Origin: Silene conica | Taxonomy: Eukaryota > Streptophyta > Magnoliopsida > Caryophyllales > Caryophyllaceae | Assembly: GCA_029255685.2 (NCBI GenBank) | Contig: CM055313.2 | Coordinates: 75,618,641 to 75,682,640, forward strand | Direction: 5' to 3' | DNA: 64,000 nucleotides | Shown here: positions 57,551 to 64,000 of the stretch, piece by piece | How positions within the stretch are numbered: position 1 is the first letter of the stretch | Layout: each line of letters begins with the position of its first letter | The notes under the pieces: generated by a model | Told to the model about the DNA's origin: nothing | Database searches by the model: none | Seen by the model: only the letters and a program-made list of their open reading frames with translations | Program-made: the position numbers and the translations under genes

Positions 57551-58492
57551 CTAAATGTGTGGTGAGGAGGTGTTGCGGACTAGTGGAAGGATGGGGATAT
57601 GGAGTGAGCACCAATTGTCAGAGGTTGGATTGGGGGTAGTAGATGTTACGGGTTGTTGATAAGGAAAGCGGTCATCGATAAATTTGACATGACGTGATGT
57701 GTAAATGCGATGGGTTTTTGGGTCGAGGCAGTGATATGCACTTTGGGTGTTTGAATAGCCTACGAACATGCAAGCGATGGAGCGGTCGTCAAGCTTATAG
57801 TTTGTATAGGGTCGTAACTATGGATATCATAAGCATCCAAAACTATGTAGTTTAGTGTAGTAAGTTGTATTTTGTGGAGTTTGAAGTAAGGTGAGGTACC
57901 ATGTAGGGTTTTGGTAGGCATTTGATTAATAAGGTTGGTGGCCGTACTAAAGGTGAAGAGCCAATAGCTCGTAGGTAGGCCGGCATAGTTAATTGTAAGG
58001 CAAGTCCTATTTCAACGATGTGGTGGTGTCTGCGTTTGACATAGCCGTTGTGTTCCGGTTTATGAGGTGGTGATGTATTATGTTGGATACCATGTTCGAG
58101 AAGGTGGTGGTTTAATTTGGTGTATTCGCACCGTTGTTAGAGAAGAAGCGACGAATCTTTCGTTGGAAGTATTTTTCTACTAATTGTCGAAATTGTGTAA
58201 AAACTGTAGTGGTTTCATATTTACGTTTTAATGGGTATAACCAAATATATTTGGTGTAATAATCAACGAATATAACATAGTATTAGTAGTTATCGCAAGA
58301 TATAACCGGGCTTGTCCATAGGTCCAAAAAAAGACGGTCGAGTGGTGCATTCGAGGTGATGGATGAAACAAAGAAGGGTAATTTGGTTCTTTTGGAAACA
58401 CTACATGAATGACAGTGTTCATAAACAGAATACGGAAATGATAAACTTTTATTAATCTGGTTAAGTACATCAATAGATAGATGTCCTAACAT
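57551..58492 (-). pseudogene. Integrase of the Ale-like element
   Basis: Minus strand. 58283-58492 has the pre-integrase HLSIDVLNQINKSL and CHSCSVSKRTKLPF, then the core start LDRLFLDLWTSP. The stretch 57770-58280 still reads as integrase in changing frames. 57551-57769 has the C-terminal FVGYSNTQSAYHCLDPKTHR. Broken by several stops and indels. Confidence 0.8.
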
Positions 58493-58561
58493 ATGATGCC
58501 ACGATTTTTGTGTGGTTCCTTTGCCTTTGCTAGTGGCTTGAGCGGTTGGTGGTGACGGACA

Positions 58562-59275
58562 TCACTCATATGTCCCCTGGTTGTTGGCTCGGCCCTGCAG
58601 GAGTATGCGTCCCGAGTTGTTGTCCTTAACAAAAAACATATCATGTGAGAAAATTACGAATGCATTATTGTCTCGACATAGTTGCGAGATTTTTGGCAAA
58701 TGAAGAACCTTAGTAAATTTAATAGCATGTTTTGTGAAAGAACCTGTGTTAGCAATCGGGAGTGCAAAACCATCTCCTATGATGAAGTCATCCCAGCCAT
58801 CGTAGGGGGAGTGAAAGGCGGGTGTGTCGAGGTCATTGGTTAGATGATGGGAGGCACCACTGTCGAGTAGATAGTTGGGGTTCGGTTGAGGTGTAACGTA
58901 GTTGGCTAGGTGAGCTTGCGGTGGTCTATGGTGTTGACGATAGGTGGGCTCAGGAAAGGTGATGTTAGGGAAGAGTTTGCGAAACACAGGACAGTTCGCA
59001 ATGACGTACCCGGTTTCTCTACACCATTGGCACCTTCCTTTGAAAGGGCGATGAGCATCAGTGGTATTGGAGTTGGAGTTATGGTGTTGGTAGGCAGAGG
59101 ATTGGCGTGAGTGGCCACGGTTGTGGTGGTGGTTTTGGCGGTAGACAGGATTAGCCGAGGGTGCAAAGTGGATCGTGGGTTTGTCATGCTTTATGAGATG
59201 TTCCTGTTGCAGCAGATTTTCGTGTAGGGCTTCGAATGTAATCGGGTTGTCGCGAGCCCTCACGATATTAATCAC
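58562..59275 (-). pseudogene. Gag C-terminus and protease of the Ale-like element
   Basis: 237 codons, minus strand. A His-rich linker precedes a zinc-knuckle-like CQWCRETGYVIANC in which the usual His is Tyr, followed by the protease active site LLDSGASHHLT near residue 137. The frame continues from gag (59317-59751) after a frameshift near 59300 and stops just before the pre-integrase region. Confidence 0.85.
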
Positions 59276-59316
59276 GGGTTTGTAGGTTTCAAAGTCGAGG
59301 CCTTTGAGGACCTTGT

Positions 59317-59751
59317 CTATGACTTCCTCGGGGTCGAGGATCTTGTCTGAGAGCGAGTTGATCTACACAAACTTGGATAGAATTCATTTAGTCGGAGATG
59401 GTTTGATCGGTTGTCATGACAATGGAATCGAAATTTTCCTTTAATTGCATAATTTGGGCCCTTGAGGGGTTGGCATATATAAGTGTGAGCAAGGATATCC
59501 CATGCTTCTTTGGCGGTTTTGGCCCTTACGATAAGAGGTTGTAGGGCCGAGGTGAGGGTGCCCATGAGGGCGTCAAGTATGTATCCATCTTGTTTGAGCC
59601 AACTCAAATAGGCGGGATTAGGTTGTTCACTTTTGTCTTTGTCGTTGATGGTCTGTGGTGGTGGTGGTGTGTCGGTACCATTGACGAAGCCAAGAAGACT
59701 GAAACCGAACAAAATGTTCGTAAGCTGGAAGCGCCAGGCAGTATAGTTCAT
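59317..59751 (-). pseudogene. Gag N-terminus of the Ale-like element
   Basis: 144 codons, minus strand. YTAWRFQLTNILFGFSLLGF, then LSWLKQDGYILDALMGTL and AKEAWDILAHTY are the conserved copia gag (UBN2-type) features. The frame is lost near 59360 before the RNA-binding part. Confidence 0.85.
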
Positions 59752-59939
59752 TTAGTCGAGTTTGACACACTGAGAAAGGTTCAATGATGTCAGGGGTTTG
59801 GTGGTATCATGTGGGTTTGGGACAGAGGTTTCGGGGTTAGTAGTTGGCGACATGGTGGTGGTGCAAAGCAAAGGTTGTTGGCGTTTGAATTGGGTGCGTC
59901 TGGGCCGGAGTAGGTGAGAGGATCGATGGCTTTTGATAC

Positions 59940-60186
59940 CATATAAGATTAGGGTTTGTGTGTAATGGTTTTCTTATTTATGAATGAGAGGGTATATACA
60001 TATATATATAGTAGCACACATATATATTATTTCCTAATTACATTGGTATTTGATATATGCAAAATATAAACTTTCCAAAGTTACATTATTAACATAATCA
60101 AGTATCTTTGATTGTAGAGGAGTCTTGGTATGAGGATCTTTTGTTTGATTGCATTGTGTTATATGGAAGATTTACTTGACTGGGAT
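59940..60186 (-). repeat. 5' LTR of the Ale-like element
   Basis: About 247 bp, paired with 55450-55695. Contains a short TA array near 60001. Confidence 0.75.
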
Positions 60187-60189
60187 AGA

Positions 60190-60385
60190 TCAATAAGTTT
60201 TCCCTGTAACGGGTTATCCGTCACAAGCTTATGACAGGTTGAATAACACCCACATGGGTAGATAAAATAAAAATAAAGGTGCATAGGTAATCACAAAGGT
60301 TTGTCCTTATCTTCCCAAATAAATTTTATTTGACTCGTCGCAAGCTTGCGACGGATACTACCCGTCACAAATGAGAATTTGTTGA
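60190..60385 (+). mobile_element. Possible MITE with GTRACGGG inverted ends
   Basis: Left arm GTAACGGGTTATCCGTCACA and right arm (complement) GTGACGGGTAGTATCCGTCG pair over about 40 bp, and both contain an AAGCTT palindrome. No ORF. Class and target duplication unresolved. Confidence 0.45.
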
Positions 60386-61177
60386 AATAGATATGATGGT
60401 ATTTTTCCATCCGTCTCATTCATTTATTGATATTTTAAGTAAATGTAAATAACTAACTCGATCTTAAAGTGACCATTCTAAACCCTACGGGTCACTATGA
60501 ACCCACTATGTAGGTGCATCAGATATTGCAAAATGTCATTCCCGACATTCATTTTAGCATCATTGAGTCATTTTGAAGGGACACATTACACGTTGTCATT
60601 CAACAATTTATTTTGTTCTATGCTTATGTCTGAGAGTGAGTAAGCCTAGAATAACGGAATTTATTCGAAGCATTATGATGAATTATTAGAATTTATCATA
60701 TTGGATCTATTTACCTTAAAGATTTTAAATTACACTCACACCGTACTAAGTACTTCGTATTTTTAGTAGAGATCGAAAATGTTGGAACCTCGAGTTATTT
60801 TGTAGTGAAAATTGGTAACGAAAAGAAACAACAACAATATCATGATCGTCATGAAAAGGTACATGGTATTTTAATTTTTCGTGTCCTTGCCTAATCACTT
60901 TCATAACTCGATCGTGCATATTCGTCACTAATTACCACTATGTTCATCCCATAAGTCTACAAGGGTTGTGAAGAAAGGCAAAACCGAGGAGAAAAAAAAA
61001 TTGAGCAAGGTATTATTGTGTACAGAGATGATATCATATATACTCCAAGTCTCTAGCTATAAGGTATTTACTTCCTACTCTAAAACAACTATATATAAAG
61101 ATAATAAGGGTAATATACTAGACAACATCGACTAATATCGACTGCGAATATCTATCTTCATCAATACTTCCACTCAA
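60386..61177 (+). other. Non-coding DNA
   Basis: No coding frame recognised. 61000-61177 may include the 3' trailer or LTR of the copia fragment that follows, but no LTR partner is visible. Confidence 0.4.
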
Positions 61178-61470
61178 GTTAGGAGGCTAGGTAAGATAAC
61201 AGCCAATTTGGACTAAAGATATTCAAAAGCTTCTCCCCTAATGCTTTAGTAAATATGTCTGCGATTTGCTCCTTGCTCCGGATATGTGAAGCCGAAATCG
61301 TTTCTTTGACGAGATGATGACGAACGAAATGACAATCTATCTCAATATGTTTCGTTCAATCATAAAACATTGGATTTCTCGTAATGTGTAGCGCAACTTG
61401 ATTATCACATAATATTTTCATAGGATGAAATATTCTACGTGATGCAAGAAATGACTTCAGCAAAATAATA
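61178..61470 (-). pseudogene. Ty1/copia RNase H fragment
   Basis: Minus strand. HPMKILCDNQVALHITRN, a stop at 61356-61358, then TKHIEIDCHFVRHHLV and KEQIADIFTKALGE, ending PNWLLSYLAS* at 61178. This is the C-terminal end of copia RNase H; the rest of the element is absent upstream (above 61470). Confidence 0.85.
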
Positions 61471-64000
61471 TTTAAGCTTCGTTTATATATAAAAAAGCCC
61501 GTCTCTTTTCTAATACGAGACCTTTGAGAAGAAGTCAAAAAGTGAATTCTCTTTTTTAAATTGAGACTTTTGGAAATGAGTACAAAGAGTAAATTGTGAT
61601 ATAGGAGTATAACGCAAGAAATGACTTTGTCCAGGTGAGAGGCAGACAGTACATTTAGTCATTTACGGAATCAAGGGCATGCATTACCACACGCACTCGG
61701 TAGTAAAAGAATCGTACTAAGTCATTTTTTTCCCTTTTTTGCCAACTGTAAAGTACCCGTAGCTATTACAAGTTTACAACATTCTAGTCTGCTTCCCTTA
61801 AGTGTCCCCGTTTATTTACGTTCGCCGTAAAAAATTACGGTTTACGGAGTAATTGATAAACGATGAGGAAGTTAGGAGAGCTCCCTAACCATTTTTAAGC
61901 AAGATTAATAGATAGGTCGTTGTGACCTTACTTGCTCATGGTTATATTGCAATTAGTATGATTAGGTTGTAACCTATGTGTGACCTTGGTGGTGTCCAAT
62001 TGAGCTACCAATTGACCTAATATGTGTTGATTGGTTCTACAAATAAATACAATTAAAATTACATATCGAGAATGTTGTAAAGTGGAAAATGATTGGCTTG
62101 ATGAACTAAATCGTGACTTTTTGCTTGAAAGGGTGAAAGTAGGTCAAGATAATTAATGTTGTAAAACACGATCGTGACCTAGTTAGCGCGACCCTGGTTG
62201 AAAATGTTAATGACAGCATACACATAGTGAAAAACTTCCAAAACTTTACTAATCTGCCAAATAAGCTACAGGCAGTCGGAAAATAAATGTACCAAGATAT
62301 AACTTCTACTAACCAGTAACCACTACTTTTTAAATTTCATAATAAGGACATCAAAGTCTTTATTACATGGTTTTACAATGTTTTATGGTAAATCGTATTA
62401 CATGAGATTTACTTCTAAGAAAATAGGAAATAATGACGTCCTGGAATAACTGTTTATTCCCTAAGTTTTTCTGCTCTTCTCTAGGAAGGGATGAAGGAAG
62501 GAGATAAACATCTCTACTTGCATATATTTGCAAAAAATTATACTAAAACTTTGGTATTTTTTAATAACACAAATTAAATAAGATCACAAGTCACTATAGT
62601 TTAAGTTGTATATTGGAATTATTTAGAAGTTTTTTTTCTTCTATTTATGCATAATGCCAAAAAAATGATAACAAATGAGTGAGATTGGAGAGAGCTTTTT
62701 AAGAAAAAAAAGAACAAGGGAAAAATTTTCAGCTAAAATACCATAAATCATTCCGTTGTCTCAAGTTCAAACCTCTCTTATCAGCTTCTATGCCATAAAA
62801 TAAAAAATAATAAATCTCTTCAGTTTAAATCATTGTTATCAACGGTGAACATTCCCGGTTGACACCAAAATAAAATTAATAAAAATGACAAAACGGTTAC
62901 ATTATAAAACAAAAAGGTTGCATTATAATGTTACAAAATTTGGATTCACAATATTTAACCAAAAAAAGAGGAACCATTATTCTCAAACCCTCATCATCTA
63001 TTCCTACACCTTCTCTTACATCAGAATGTTTTTGCAATTGGCTCTAAGAGAAGATGTGGAAGTAATACAGCCGGAGTATTCGTATATTTATGGTGCACGA
63101 ATACTCGTGTAAAACGGTTTTACGATGTTGAAAAATGTAGGATGGTGATTTAAACCTCTAACCTTCAGCATTATCACGCCAACAAAGAAGGATGGCTACG
63201 CAGCGGCGAACAATGTAGAACTTGGCCCTTTGCTTCTTCACTACATGGCTGCATTTCTTGTTAAATGACTTGCTCTCTCCTTGTACATTATTGTTCTCCT
63301 TTCTACTCCTTGTTCCTTGCTCCATCTTTTTTACCAATGTATGCAAATAGTGAACAATGCACAAAACATGCAATGATACTTAATTTATTTTAAGAATGAT
63401 GAGTAAGTCTTCTGTAAAACCGTCTAGTAAAAATACTATTTTAGGATTATATAATAGATAGTAAAAGGAAAGGGGAATGTTGAAGGAATGTAGATGGGAG
63501 ATTTGAGAATTAATATAGGACAGAAAAAGAAATGGTATGATTAAGTATGGGAAGGACTAGGGACAAATGGTGGTTTTTGACTATTTATATATGTAAATAA
63601 TTCTTAGGATCAACCCTACTACTAGTCGTCTACTACATACAAATACCTATGCAACACTTAACTAGCTCATATACCAGCTTCTGCGGCTCACTTGTTTACA
63701 GACAAAATAACTAAAGTATTAGCTAGGGTTTCTCGCTATCATTTCCCTTTTTCTTAAGTTATTTTAACTAGTTGTGAGACATTAGAACCATATAACGCGT
63801 CACAAATAAGAATTTAGGTTACTAAAATGAGTTAGATACTTGTATTTCAAAGTTCAAATCTTTTTATTCACACTCTATATAATGCATTCATTCAGGTCAT
63901 GAATAGATGGAAAAAACCGCAAATCTTTACAAAAAAACAAAAAAAAAAAAACACAGTCACTTAATAATTACGAGAATTTATCAATAAAAATGGTTAGTAA
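61471..64000 (+). other. AT-rich non-coding DNA
   Basis: 2.5 kb. No coding frame, LTR or TIR pair that I can support. One short perfect inverted repeat (GAGTATTCGT at 63074-63083 with ACGAATACTC at 63097-63106) and scattered Lys/Asn-rich chance frames. Confidence 0.55.

Larger units (their letters stand above)
55450..60186 (-). mobile_element. Short-LTR Ty1/copia retrotransposon (Ale-like), heavily decayed
   Basis: Minus orientation, 4.7 kb. LTRs of about 240 bp at 55450-55695 and 59940-60186 share GTTTGTGTGTAATTG, TTTATGAATGAGAGGGTATA and AACTTTCCAAAGTTACATTA with several percent difference. A TGGTATCAAAAGCC primer site (minus, 59930-59943) lies inside the right LTR. Gag, protease, integrase, RT and RNase H occur in copia order with many stops. 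Compact size and short LTRs suit the Ale lineage. Exact LTR tips and duplication were not resolved. Confidence 0.85.

Noticed and set aside
57108-57614. 168-codon Pro/Thr/His-rich minus-strand frame
   Set aside because: A shadow of the decayed integrase-RT linker of the Ale-like copia element in another frame.
55450-60190. Target duplication of the Ale-like copia element
   Set aside because: The flanks do not show an exact 5-bp match at any LTR boundary I could justify.

Overview
This is a window of plant nuclear heterochromatin or intergenic DNA made almost entirely of transposable elements. I see no convincing host gene, rRNA or functional tRNA gene. The evidence for a flowering plant is the mix of families: Ty3/gypsy elements with a plant-type gag, Ty1/copia elements primed by initiator-Met tRNA, a CACTA element with a TNP2 transposase and a Ulp1-like protease, a Mutator-like element (MULE) carrying a plant mobile domain, Helitrons, Stowaway and Tourist MITEs, and a tRNA-derived SINE. 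The DNA is AT-rich. A eudicot is likely, but I cannot name the species.

Layout. 1-7193: the 5' part of a degenerate Tat/Ogre-like Ty3/gypsy element on the minus strand (LTR, gag, protease, RT, RNase H), running off the left edge. 7194-9768 and 38751-40799: two halves of the 3' region and 3' LTR of an Athila-like Ty3/gypsy element on the plus strand. Between them lies a MULE (about 9769-38750) with a decayed transposase and a plant mobile domain gene. Inside the MULE is a CACTA element (14922-38190, TSD TAA). Inside the CACTA are two LTR elements: a copia element (17664-26305, TSD GTCTT) in the TNP2 exon, and a gag-only element of TR-GAG type (27440-35896, TSD TTAGC) in an exon of the Ulp1-like gene. 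The order of insertion is therefore Athila-like, MULE, CACTA, then copia and TR-GAG. LTR identity supports the last step: I count 5 substitutions and 1 indel between the copia LTRs, and 1 substitution between the 1296-bp TR-GAG LTRs.

40800-64000 is a patchwork of small elements: a Stowaway MITE; a 620-bp Helitron; a larger Helitron relic with a broken Pif1-type helicase; an unresolved LTR-like segment ending at 47331; an 897-bp MULE-MITE with a 9-bp TSD; a possible 58-bp 'terminal-only' Helitron; a SINE with a 14-bp TSD; a second long-TIR element; a fold-back repeat; another Stowaway; a badly decayed short-LTR copia element (about 55450-60186); and a copia RNase H fragment near 61.2 kb. The last 2.5 kb shows nothing I can name.

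How the parts relate. The copia element and the TR-GAG element have related gag proteins, the same type of tRNA primer site, near-identical polypurine tracts and alignable 3' leaders. This suggests that pol-bearing relatives mobilise the gag-only element in trans. The DNA transposons carry accessory genes (Ulp1-like protease, plant mobile domain) beside their transposases. Nearly every coding region has a frameshift, a stop or an insertion, so the window as a whole is a record of past transposition with a few very recent events.
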